Positions 43,472 to 51,934 of a DNA stretch of 64,000 nucleotides are shown here, piece after piece. A program made the position numbers and the translations under genes. The stretch's first letter is position 1. Every line of letters begins with the position of its first letter. A model generated the notes under the pieces. The model did no database searches. It was not told the DNA's origin and saw only the letters and a program-made list of their open reading frames with translations. The stretch is taken from the NCBI RefSeq assembly GCF_000798815.1, contig NZ_JTLD01000004.1, positions 62,001 through 126,000 on the forward strand, given 5' to 3'. The stretch comes from Alistipes sp. ZOR0009 (lineage in GTDB: Bacteria; Bacteroidota; Bacteroidia; Bacteroidales; ZOR0009).

Positions 43472-44529
43472 ACACCTACAAAATAGCCGTACTTAAGGGC
43501 GACGGCATTGGACCAGAGATAGTAGACGAAGCCATAAACGTGCTAAACGCGGTTGGACATAAGTACAACATCGAATTCGATTATAATGAGGGACTGGTTG
43601 GTGGAATAGCCATCGACACCGTTGGAGATCCCTTTCCCGCCGAAACGCAGGCCATTTGCGAAGCTTCGGATGCCATTCTTTTCGGTGCGATAGGCGATCC
43701 GAAGTTTGATAATAACCCCAACGCCAAGGTGCGACCCGAGCAGGGCCTTTTGAAGATGCGCAAAACCCTTGGGTTATTCGCAAACATTCGTCCAGTAAAG
43801 GCATACGACAGCTTGCTACAGCTTTCGCCCCTTAAGGAGCAGATCACCAAAGGTTCGAACTTCGTGGTGATACGCGAGCTAACCGGTGGAATCTACTTTG
43901 GAGAGCCTCGCGGACGTAGTGAGAATGGTGAAACAGCCTTCGACACCTGCGTATACACCCGCGAAGAGATTGTGCGCGTTGCCAAAATGGCTTTCGAGTA
44001 CGCCAAAACCCGCAGAAATAAGCTAACGGTGGTAGATAAGGCCAACGTACTGGCCACATCTCGCCTGTGGCGCGAAACCGTTCAATCGATGGAGCAAAAT
44101 TACCCTTCGGTAGAAGTTGACTACATGTTTGTAGACAATGCGGCCATGAAGCTCATACAGCAACCCTCCTATTTCGACGTAGTGCTAACCGAGAATATGT
44201 TTGGAGATATTTTGACCGATGAGGCAAGCGTTATTACAGGCTCGCTCGGCATGCTGCCATCCGCCTCTAAGGGCTCGAAGGTGGCACTTTACGAGCCAAT
44301 ACACGGCAGCTTCCCCCAGGCAAAGGGTAAGGGCATTGCAAACCCCATCGCCACCATCTTGTCGGCCGCCATGATGCTCGAGGATCTTGGCGAGGTGGCT
44401 GCGGCAAAGGCCATCTACCAATCGATAGACAATGTTGTAAACGAGAATTATCTTACTGTTGACCTAAACCCCGTCAATCCCGTTTCGACCGCAGAAGTTG
44501 GACGAAGGATTGTGGAATACATTAAATAG
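43468..44529 (+). CDS. leuB: 3-isopropylmalate dehydrogenase
   Basis: 353 residues. NAD-dependent oxidative decarboxylation of 3-isopropylmalate. Motifs: VLKGDGIGPEIVDEAINVL, LRKTLG-type MRKTLGLFANIRPVK, RELTGGIYFGEPRG, and FGDILTDEASVITGSLGMLP with metal-binding Asp residues. Final gene of the leucine operon, followed by a terminator. Confidence 0.96.
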   Translation: MNTYKIAVLKGDGIGPEIVDEAINVLNAVGHKYNIEFDYNEGLVGGIAIDTVGDPFPAETQAICEASDAILFGAIGDPKFDNNPNAKVRPEQGLLKMRKTLGLFANIRPVKAYDSLLQLSPLKEQITKGSNFVVIRELTGGIYFGEPRGRSENGETAFDTCVYTREEIVRVAKMAFEYAKTRRNKLTVVDKANVLATSRLWRETVQSMEQNYPSVEVDYMFVDNAAMKLIQQPSYFDVVLTENMFGDILTDEASVITGSLGMLPSASKGSKVALYEPIHGSFPQAKGKGIANPIATILSAAMMLEDLGEVAAAKAIYQSIDNVVNENYLTVDLNPVNPVSTAEVGRRIVEYIK

Positions 44530-44547
44530 GTTGACCTTTTTGCAAAT

Positions 44548-44578
44548 AAAAAGCGCAGATTTTTCATCTGCGCTTTTA
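44548..44578. terminator. leucine operon terminator (bidirectional)
   Basis: Twelve-pair stem AAAAGCGCAGAT / ATCTGCGCTTTT with a five-base loop, between convergent leuB and the barrel gene. Confidence 0.85.
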
Positions 44579-44612
44579 CTATTTCTTCTGAACAGCATAA
44601 AACGGCTATAAG

Positions 44613-45185
44613 CTAGAACTTGTAGCCAATAGTTATTCCTGCTCCATTATTGGTAATCCCCAAATTATATCTTGTTGATTCTATATCATCTATTTCATCT
44701 CGCACAAACATAAAATTCGGAACTATTTCGGCTGATACCGATATTTTAGGATTAACAGCGTAAGAAAAACCCAGAACAACACCTAAACCCACTCCATATG
44801 TTTTCTTGCTCTTTTTCGGCTCAATATAAATATTATAATCACCATCTCTCTTTATAGAATTGTAGCTGCTCTGTATTTCTCCACCATAGAAAAAGCTAAA
44901 ACTGTCGTCTATTTTTATGGGACACTCCAACCCAACATTTAAACCAAATCCAGCCGTTTTTCGCTCCTTCTCTACGGCATTATCCGAACTTTCTGCTTTA
45001 CCAAACGAAAGAGATAGGCCTGTAACCCTAAGTTTACAAACATCACCTCCATGCTTATACCTGAAACCATACGCATTTAGATTTTGAAAGAATAAACCAA
45101 CCTCATTCTTCTTAACACTCTCCTGAGACTGGGCGCTAAACCCAAATACCGCAACCAAACTTAATAAAAGAAGGATTTTTTTCAT
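44613..45185 (-). CDS. small outer-membrane beta-barrel protein
   Basis: 190 residues. Signal peptide (LLLLSLVAVFGFSAQSQ) and an OmpX/OprF-like eight-stranded barrel pattern: alternating hydrophobic strands such as GLGVVLGFSYAVNPKISVSA, terminal strand GAGITIGYKF ending in Phe, the usual barrel-assembly signal. Role unknown. Single gene. The 260 bp upstream contain nothing I can call. Confidence 0.8.
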   Translation of the reverse strand: MKKILLLLSLVAVFGFSAQSQESVKKNEVGLFFQNLNAYGFRYKHGGDVCKLRVTGLSLSFGKAESSDNAVEKERKTAGFGLNVGLECPIKIDDSFSFFYGGEIQSSYNSIKRDGDYNIYIEPKKSKKTYGVGLGVVLGFSYAVNPKISVSAEIVPNFMFVRDEIDDIESTRYNLGITNNGAGITIGYKF

Positions 45186-45448
45186 TACATTAAATGATTA
45201 TGATGTTAACTTAAAAGAAAGATATATAGCCTCAAAAATATTTCCTTACCAAATAAAGAAGCTTTTAATACATACTTTCCCTGATTTTGCCGCAAATTAA
45301 CATCATTTTATAGCAACAAGAACATATAAGCACAACCTATTTAACCATAGTTTGTGTTGAGACCTGATGTTTAATCCTTTTTTTATACATTGCCACAAAT
45401 ATTAAAATCCACATACTATATTACGAACTACTAATAGCAACTTCATCT

Positions 45449-45748
45449 ATGGCAAAACAGGTTAGCAAGCTTACAAAGCTTCCGAATATAGGCAAATCGT
45501 TGGAGGAGCTGCTCTTGAAGGTGGAGATAGACACCCCGCAAAAGCTGCAGGAGGTTGGTACGGAGAATACCTTCATCAGAATTATGGCTGTAGATAGCGA
45601 AGCCTGCTTTAGCAAGCTTTGTGCCATAGAGGGAGCCATTCGAGGCATACGCTGGCATCTTATCGATAGGCCCAGAAAAGATGAGCTTCGCCAGTTCTTT
45701 TCTATGGTTAAAAAAAGTGCCGACGAAGCCGATGACGACCTTAGCTAA
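45449..45748 (+). CDS. TfoX C-terminal domain protein
   Basis: 99 residues. The whole protein is a TfoX/Sxy C-terminal-type domain: LTKLPNIGKSLEELLLKVEI (helix-hairpin-helix-like), DTPQKLQEVGTENTFIRI, then CFSKLCAIEGAIRGIRWHLI. The N-terminal TfoX domain used for competence control in Proteobacteria is absent, so a DNA-related but unspecified role. Convergent with the MscS gene, only 5 bp between stops. Confidence 0.88.
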   Translation: MAKQVSKLTKLPNIGKSLEELLLKVEIDTPQKLQEVGTENTFIRIMAVDSEACFSKLCAIEGAIRGIRWHLIDRPRKDELRQFFSMVKKSADEADDDLS

Positions 45749-45753
45749 GTCCT

Positions 45754-47628
45754 TCAATCCTCCTTTTTATCCACCTTTACGTTAAACGAAGGTACCTGGT
45801 AATCCTTAGGCAAGTAGCTGGCCGGTATGGTGGTGGTATTACCATCCCTAGCGGCACGATAGTGGGGAGACATGATCTCTATTCCCCGCTCGTTGCACAC
45901 ATCCTGTATATTTTGGTGCAGCTGCGAGTAGATGCCACCCTGCCGACTCGCCTCGTGGATGTAGGCATTTATTTGGTAGGCAACATAAAAATCCTCGAGG
46001 CTGGTTTGAAGCACAAAAGGACGCGGATTATCCAGCACAAAATCCGTTCGAAGCGCCGCGTCGATCAGCGCTTGGTGCATGTCCTTCCAAGGAACGTCAT
46101 AGCCAATGGTTACCGTGGTATGGATAATCAAACCAACACCTTCGGCCTCGCTAGTATAGTTTGTGGTATTGCTCGATAGGATCGAGGAGTTGGGTATCGT
46201 TATTATTTCGTTCTTAATCGTCTTTATGCGGGTTACCAGCAGCGTCTTTTCCACCACATCGCCCGTTGCGTCGCCAATTTTTATCCTATCGCCAATCTTA
46301 AACGGTCTCATGTAGGTGATTACCAATCCTGCAACCATGTTAGCAATGGCCGAGGAAGATCCCAGCGAAAATAAAATACCGATAAACACCGACACGCCCT
46401 TAAAAATATTGGAATCGGAGCCCGGCAGATAGGGAAAAATTAGCACAAACATAAACGCGTAAAGCAGTATCCGCACAATGCTATAGGTTGGCATTGCCCA
46501 ATCGGCATGAAAACCCGCTAGCTTCAGCTTGTCGGCCTCTATTTCGTGGAAAATGTACTTCACAAAGCGTATAAAGTACTTCATCACAAAATAAATAACC
46601 AAGATGCTAAACAGGTTGGGCAGATAGCGCCATACCGCCATTAAAATGGTTTTAAAAGGCGCCCAAACAAGGTGAAACAGCGAATCGGCCCAATCGCGCG
46701 AGAACGGGAAGATGCTAAAAATGATTGGGAGGGAGATGTAGAGCAGCATGACATAGATAAACCATCTAAAAATCTTCAGAAAGAAGAGTATAACCTGCAG
46801 CTCCTGCTCTGCCGAAAGAAACGTGTAGTCTTTATACGATAAATCCTTAAGCCACCTCCCCTTGTTGGTTCTTATATGGAGCAAAAGCCGCCTATAACCT
46901 CGGCCGATAGCCCAAAATATAAGCCATGTAAGGGCTATAACCAGCAGCACCAGCCCTATACGGATACCGAGCTTCTTTAGGCTGTTCTCCTGACGTGCTT
47001 TAACGATGGAATCCTTTATAGCTTTATGGTAGTGGGTGGTCAACGCTAAAAGGTTCTCTCCCGACCAAAGCGCGTCGTTTTCGGTAACCGACATAACCAC
47101 CATTTCGCCGTAAACAATGTCGTAAGCATTCTCCGATTTGACCACCAAAATGGAGTCGACCTTCAAAAAATCGTCATCGTAGAGCTTTTGTATACGCCGG
47201 CTGATGTTCGCGGCACGTTCCTGTGCCGTGAGCGATCCCAAGCGGGCATAAAGGGTAAATAGCGTATCTTCCATAACGCCCACCGCCTGGTAGCCCTTGG
47301 CCGAACGCCTTAAGGAATCGATACGCGCCTTTTTGGCGGCAATGCGCTGCTGCTCGTTGTCCGCAATCTCCTTTAGTTTACGCAGCAGCTCCTCCTTTTG
47401 CAGGTTATCGGTAGTTTTTAAGCGCTTCAACTGCGCCTCGAGATCGGCCTTTTTCACCGAGTCGGCAATCCGATTCCTTTCGATATCGGCCATCTGCCTA
47501 TGGTAGCTATGCAGCGCTGCAGAATTGAGAGAATCGCTCGTTTGAGCCACATTCCCAGCCTGCGCCAATGCAACACCCCCTATAAAAACGAGGGTAAGGC
47601 ATGCCATTCCCTTAAGCACTCTTTTCAT
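45754..47628 (-). CDS. MscS-family mechanosensitive channel with large periplasmic domain
   Basis: 624 residues from ATG 47628 (signal peptide MACLTLVFIGGVALAQAG; an earlier in-frame ATG at 47670 is less likely). Residues 25-200 form a long charged coiled coil in the periplasm (LKRLKTTDNLQKEELLRKLK), then four or five transmembrane helices (about 225-440), and the MscS pore and beta domain: GSSSAIANMVAGLVITYMRP, FKIGDRIKIGDATGDVVEKT, IPNSSILSSNTTNYT. Releases solutes under hypo-osmotic shock. Single gene. Confidence 0.93.
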   Translation of the reverse strand: MKRVLKGMACLTLVFIGGVALAQAGNVAQTSDSLNSAALHSYHRQMADIERNRIADSVKKADLEAQLKRLKTTDNLQKEELLRKLKEIADNEQQRIAAKKARIDSLRRSAKGYQAVGVMEDTLFTLYARLGSLTAQERAANISRRIQKLYDDDFLKVDSILVVKSENAYDIVYGEMVVMSVTENDALWSGENLLALTTHYHKAIKDSIVKARQENSLKKLGIRIGLVLLVIALTWLIFWAIGRGYRRLLLHIRTNKGRWLKDLSYKDYTFLSAEQELQVILFFLKIFRWFIYVMLLYISLPIIFSIFPFSRDWADSLFHLVWAPFKTILMAVWRYLPNLFSILVIYFVMKYFIRFVKYIFHEIEADKLKLAGFHADWAMPTYSIVRILLYAFMFVLIFPYLPGSDSNIFKGVSVFIGILFSLGSSSAIANMVAGLVITYMRPFKIGDRIKIGDATGDVVEKTLLVTRIKTIKNEIITIPNSSILSSNTTNYTSEAEGVGLIIHTTVTIGYDVPWKDMHQALIDAALRTDFVLDNPRPFVLQTSLEDFYVAYQINAYIHEASRQGGIYSQLHQNIQDVCNERGIEIMSPHYRAARDGNTTTIPASYLPKDYQVPSFNVKVDKKED

Positions 47629-47988
47629 ACACCTTGCATTATTTAAAGGGTAAGTTACAAAAAAGGTCACACATAGCGAACTACAAGCCTGCCATTCTAC
47701 CAGTTATGCTCCCCTTTTATTTAATTTAATAGGCCATCAAAAACACCCACATTAAATAAGTATACCCCCATATCCCTTCAAAAAGGCTATAGGGGCATAC
47801 AAAAACCTAAAAAAGTCTGATTATAACAAACAAAGTATATATTCTTTCTATATGGCTTCCATGCAAAATATTAATCCGTTTGACTTAAATCTTACAGCAT
47901 TAGCAGCAGCCTAAAGCTAAAGCTTAAAGATCTTACGCGTCCAATAGCTTGTGAATCTCCGCTACACCTGCTTAGCATCCCTAAAATC

Positions 47989-48021
47989 TCCCATAGCACC
48001 TTAGTAAAGGATGCTATGGGA
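47989..48021 (-). other. hairpin A of the repeat region
   Basis: Perfect ten-pair stem TCCCATAGCA / TGCTATGGGA. Related hairpins at 48304-48328 and 48495-48522 share the arm UCYCAUAGC on the minus strand. Confidence 0.6.
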
Positions 48022-48303
48022 TGGTTTTAATCCAAATACTAAAAAGTTCTCGATTCACATCGAACCTTAACTCTAAGAATATTAAGAATGACAAAAATTC
48101 CACGATTATGAATAGTAATTCCTAAAATCCAAAACCTATATAATATTCTTACCTCTATGCGGCTTTCAATCCTACATTATACCAAGCTGCTTAAACCTTA
48201 CAGCAGCTATCTTTATGTAGAATGTGATAGTAGATACTTCTCCTTCCTAAAAGCAGGCTTACACCCAGCTAGCCAAACTTAGCACCGAAAAATTAGCTAC
48301 AGC

Positions 48304-48328
48304 ATCCCATTTTAGGCGGCTATGAGAT
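48304..48328 (-). other. hairpin C of the repeat region
   Basis: Minus-strand AUCUCAU / AUGGGAU stem of seven pairs including one U-G pair that would be an unpaired C-A on the plus strand, pointing to a minus-strand RNA. Confidence 0.45.
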
Positions 48329-48482
48329 AAGCTCTGCTTTTACAAAACAAGGGTTCAGATTCACATCAACTCCTTGCTTTAGTAACCTAAAAATGAATCT
48401 CTAACAAAGAAAAAAAAATCTAACTCATTCAAGAAAATGCTTTATATCCTACCATTTTATATCCTTTTAGCCTAACAAACCT

Positions 48483-48522
48483 GGCTGTGAAATATCCCAC
48501 AGCCCTGCAAGCAAGGCTATGG
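48483..48522 (-). other. hairpin B with two alternative pairings
   Basis: Minus-strand UCCCAUAGCC pairs with GGCUGUGGGA (ten pairs, one U-G), while the same GGCUGUG arm can instead pair with CACAGCC (48483-48489 with 48498-48504). The two structures exclude each other. It lies about 55-90 nt past the stop of the gene at 48575. Confidence 0.5.
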
Positions 48523-48574
48523 GACCAACACCAATGCAACATCACTAAAATCGGAATACCTCCTTTAGCAACTC

Positions 48575-49294
48575 CTAAATATCATCTGGCATATCGTTCT
48601 TATTCTCGTCTGGATTCTCTGGCTTCTTAGGAGCAGGAGAATCGTATAGCTGGTACTGCTGCAATTTTGCAGGTCTACCATAAAAAGCAATCTTAGCGAC
48701 CTCGTTTATAAAACGAATATTGTTCCAAATAGCATTATACCTAAGTACTCTGGCTTCAGTTTCGGCTGGTTGATTTGCCTTTGCCAAGTTTTGGGCTGCC
48801 AAAGCAGCCTGTAGATTCGCTTGCAAATCCGTTAATTCGGTAAAGAAATTATCCCCAAGACGCTTAGTTAGCTTAGCCATATACTCTGGCTTTTTGCCGG
48901 TAGTTACAATAAGGTTAATTTGGCGCACCATCTTCTCAGGGTTCTTTCTGGCCTCATCAAAACCCCTTCGTCCAAATAAAACCTCAATGTTAGGGATATC
49001 GATTAAGGCCCGATCAAGATGGTAGTAAAATAGGGACGTCTTTCCCTTACAAACATCCATTGCGTCGTTTACCCGTTTTGTCTCTAAGGATATGGCACTT
49101 TTAGAGCCTAGGCTCGAAAAGTCGGAGGAACACTCTTTTGCTTCGTTCTGCCAGGTGGTTAGCTGGTCGCGGGTTAATTCTGGCTCTACTGCAGATAGCT
49201 CTCCAAAATCATTCTGAGCTAAAGCAAATATGGTATTTGCCTCCCCAAGCATAGAGTCGTCAGACATGGCGTAAGATCGTTTCACATCTTTCAT
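48575..49294 (-). CDS. helical cytoplasmic protein of unknown function
   Basis: 239 residues, almost entirely helix-forming and charged, with no signal peptide or membrane segment and a Pro/Asp/Asn-rich acidic tail (SPAPKKPENPDENKNDMPDD). Central region includes YHLDRALIDIPNIEVLFGRR and GDNFFTELTDLQANLQAAL. I recognise no family; it has the look of the DUF6261-type helical proteins of Bacteroidota, but this is a guess. Isolated between two gene-poor stretches, long 3' region with hairpins. Confidence 0.65.
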   Translation of the reverse strand: MKDVKRSYAMSDDSMLGEANTIFALAQNDFGELSAVEPELTRDQLTTWQNEAKECSSDFSSLGSKSAISLETKRVNDAMDVCKGKTSLFYYHLDRALIDIPNIEVLFGRRGFDEARKNPEKMVRQINLIVTTGKKPEYMAKLTKRLGDNFFTELTDLQANLQAALAAQNLAKANQPAETEARVLRYNAIWNNIRFINEVAKIAFYGRPAKLQQYQLYDSPAPKKPENPDENKNDMPDDI

Positions 49295-50052
49295 TGTCTT
49301 ACTTTTTTAATAAATAAAGCGTTAACTCTAAAAGCTAGGTACAGCACGAAAGGAAGTTAAGCTACCAACGTTGAAATAAATCATGCTTCGCTAGCCTCTT
49401 ATAGACACAAGTTACGAAAGTTAAAAAATAGCGCGCAAGTATTTTTACAAATATTTTTATATGTTTTACAACATATTTTTAAGCTGCTTTTATAACGGCT
49501 ATCACCATATTCCATCTGTTATCCACTCAGAATCTACTGCATATAATTTTTAAGACCTGCGGAAGCTCAAATTCGTTTAGTAAACTTTTAGCTACACCTT
49601 GCAACGCCTTTTCGGCATTTAGCGGCAGACTTGCCCATCTTAGCATAACCTTTCTTATATCTGCCTAACAATGCAAAAGCTTAGCTGCAGGTTTCCTCCA
49701 TTTAGCTGCACCTTTCCGACGTTTAGCTACACGTTTCCGAAAGCTAAAAGCGGAATTCCGAGCGGATTGTGGCCAGCTAAACAAAAAAAGTGTAATGCTA
49801 AGCTTACCAAACGCGTAGCTAAACATGTACAACCCCATTAAAAAAAAGAAAAAGACTAGGCAGAAAGTCTTTACGCGTATATAAACCACCATTCTTTGCA
49901 GCTAAAAGCCAGAAACAAGCTACTAAACCCTCATTATTGCTAGCTATAGCCATTGGTAATTCTGCAAGAACAGGCAGCCAGCGGCGGCGGCTATTCGGCA
50001 GGGCACAGGCCATAACAGCAGCATAAGCGTAAGCAATGAGCATTTTTTAAGC
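49295..50052. other. gene-poor intergenic region
   Basis: About 760 bp between divergent genes. No supported ORF; holds three 21-bp repeats (separate entry), and a -7 box for the MutS-like gene just beyond its right edge. Confidence 0.55.
49680..49742. repeat. three 21-bp imperfect tandem repeats
   Basis: Units at 49680, 49701 and 49722, each CTTAGCTGCAGGTTTCC-like or TTTAGCTxCACxTTTCC; a fourth diverged copy lies near 49587. The period is a multiple of three, giving a Lys/Arg-rich heptad in a minus-strand frame, but that frame is not convincing as a gene. Confidence 0.7.
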
Positions 50053-50084
50053 TAGATTTGGCTTCAAATAAAGGCTTGCAATAA

Positions 50085-51875
50085 ATGACTAGCAGAATAG
50101 AAATATACGAGAAGCGCATTGAGGCGCTCGAAAGGCAGAAGGAGATGGCCATTAAGCGTGGCAAAAGGCTTATGTGGATGAGGCTGCTCTCCTTTGCAGC
50201 GGCTGTTGCTGCACTATTTGGGCTATTTGCCATTTCGGTGGTGGCAGCGGTGGGGCTAAGCCTGCTGCTAATGGGGCTATTTGCGCTTGTTGCTACGCGC
50301 GACGTGAAAAACCAGCGGCTAGTAGCCTACTACGATAGCCTAATAGCGATATGCCGCAACGAGGTAGCTTGCATCAACGGAGACACCAGCGCGTTTGATA
50401 CAGGCGCCATCTACTTCGACATAAGGCATGCCTACACGTACGATTTGGATATTTTTGGCGACAGGTCAATTTTTCAGCTGCTGTGCCGGGCCAGCACCGC
50501 CAAAGGTAAGCAACTGCTGGCACAGCGCCTGCAACACCCCCTAAAGAGGGAGGAAATTGCCCGCAACCAGCAGTCGGTAGACGAACTAGCTAACGAGATG
50601 GAGTGGAGACAGGAGTTGCAGGCCGTTGCAACGGAAATGGAGGCCGACAAGGAGAATCTGACCAGCATCAAAACGTGGCTAACGGCCGACAATGACGGTT
50701 TGAGCAGCTTTGGGCTACGCCTTATGGTAGTTGGATACCCAATTTTAGTTGTCGGGCTGATGGTGCTTTGGGGCGTAGGCATTCTCAACGGCCTTGTAAC
50801 GCTGTCGCTGTTCCCCTACTTTATTATATACGGTAAATATGGCAATCGGATTGCCGTTGTACAGTCGTTGGTGGGTAAATCGGCCGACGAGCTGCGCTCC
50901 TATGCGCGCCTGCTGAAGGTTGTAGAGGCAAAAACGTTCCGCTCGCCACAGCTGATGGAGCTAAAGAGCCGAATCACCAAGTCTGGCAGGCAGCCATCGG
51001 CCATCACAGCCGAGTTTGCGCAGCTTGTACAGCAGCTCGATGTCCGCAACAATGCAGCATTCATGCTCCTAGTGGGCGCATACATCTTCTGGGACTTTAG
51101 GGTGGTATTTAAGCTAAACCGATGGAAGCGCAAGTACCAGCTGCTGATAGACGAATGGGTAGCGGTGGTTGGCGAAATGGAGGTGCTGGCATCCTTGGCT
51201 ACGCTAGCGTACAACAATCCCAGCTGGACGATGCCCGAAGTGGCCGAAGGCTACTTTAGGCTTGAGGCAACCGAGGCGGGCCATCCGCTGATACCCGCTA
51301 AGCAGCGCGTATGCAATACGTTTAGCATTACAGATAGTAAAACCATCCTTCTAACCGGATCTAACATGGCCGGAAAGAGCACCTTCCTCCGCACCTTAGG
51401 CGTTAACATGGTGCTAGCCTACGCAGGTGCGCCCGTTTGCGCGCAGCGCCTTACGGTGAGCTACGTACCCATTCGGACCAGCATGCGAATTACCGACTCG
51501 CTGGTAGAGAACACCTCGTCGTTTTACGCGGAGATTAAACGCCTTGGCGAAATTGTAAAGGCGGTAAAAGAGGGCGAGAAGGCGTTCCTCCTACTGGATG
51601 AAATACTCCGCGGAACCAACTCCAACGACCGCCATATAGGTTCGAAAGCGCTCGTAGACCTGCTGGTGGAAAGCCAAGTGTGCGGCATCATTGCCACGCA
51701 CGACCTATCGCTCTCCGAAGCGCAGCACACCTACCCCAAAGCCATTGCGAACTACCACTTCGATGTGCAGGTAGATGAAAAGGACGAGCTGTATTTCGAC
51801 TATAAGGTAAAAACGGGTGTTTGTACCAGCCTTAACGCCTCCATACTAATGCGAAAGATTGGCCTAAAGGTATAA
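50085..51875 (+). CDS. membrane-anchored MutS-like ATPase
   Basis: 596 residues. Residues 1-27 charged helix; two transmembrane helices at about 30-68 (MRLLSFAAAVAALFGLFAIS) and a further hydrophobic pair near 220-250; then MutS core helices and the MutS ATPase: Walker A TGSNMAGKSTFLRT (near 426), ENTSSFYAEIKRLGEIV, Walker B FLLLDEILRGTNSNDRHIGS (near 502), IIATHDLSLSE. The mismatch-recognition and connector domains of MutS are missing. A -7 box TAGATTTG at 50053-50060 lies 24 bp before the ATG. Family occurs in Bacteroidota and Firmicutes; function unknown, possibly membrane-associated DNA processing. Confidence 0.9.
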   Translation: MTSRIEIYEKRIEALERQKEMAIKRGKRLMWMRLLSFAAAVAALFGLFAISVVAAVGLSLLLMGLFALVATRDVKNQRLVAYYDSLIAICRNEVACINGDTSAFDTGAIYFDIRHAYTYDLDIFGDRSIFQLLCRASTAKGKQLLAQRLQHPLKREEIARNQQSVDELANEMEWRQELQAVATEMEADKENLTSIKTWLTADNDGLSSFGLRLMVVGYPILVVGLMVLWGVGILNGLVTLSLFPYFIIYGKYGNRIAVVQSLVGKSADELRSYARLLKVVEAKTFRSPQLMELKSRITKSGRQPSAITAEFAQLVQQLDVRNNAAFMLLVGAYIFWDFRVVFKLNRWKRKYQLLIDEWVAVVGEMEVLASLATLAYNNPSWTMPEVAEGYFRLEATEAGHPLIPAKQRVCNTFSITDSKTILLTGSNMAGKSTFLRTLGVNMVLAYAGAPVCAQRLTVSYVPIRTSMRITDSLVENTSSFYAEIKRLGEIVKAVKEGEKAFLLLDEILRGTNSNDRHIGSKALVDLLVESQVCGIIATHDLSLSEAQHTYPKAIANYHFDVQVDEKDELYFDYKVKTGVCTSLNASILMRKIGLKV

Positions 51876-51934
51876 GAGAATTGCTATTGCCTCCGCTAAC
51901 GTTGGAGCAGCTGATAAACTACTGCGAAGGTATG

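Larger units (their letters stand above)
47885..48490 (-). repeat. degenerate direct repeat, period about 306 bp
   Basis: Matching words recur at a near-constant offset: CTTACAGCA at 47891 and 48197 (306), CTTAGCA at 47971 and 48278 (307), GATTCACATC at 48052 and 48358 (306), and hairpins beginning TCCCAT at 47989 and 48305. Intervening sequence has diverged, so this looks like an old duplication of non-coding DNA. Confidence 0.6.
47629..48574. other. gene-poor region with degenerate repeats and hairpins
   Basis: No ORF I can support on either strand. Contains a degenerate direct duplication of about 306 bp and three related hairpins (separate entries). Much of it may be the 3' UTR of the minus-strand gene ending at 48575. 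Confidence 0.6.

Noticed and set aside
47890-48560. tmRNA, RNase P RNA or similar stable RNA
   Set aside because: No tRNA-like T-arm with acceptor stem, and no RNase P or SRP core motif was found on either strand.
49665-49892. 75-codon minus-strand ORF with Lys/Arg heptads
   Set aside because: The heptads come from the 21-bp DNA repeat; no promoter, homologous look or conserved context supports a gene.
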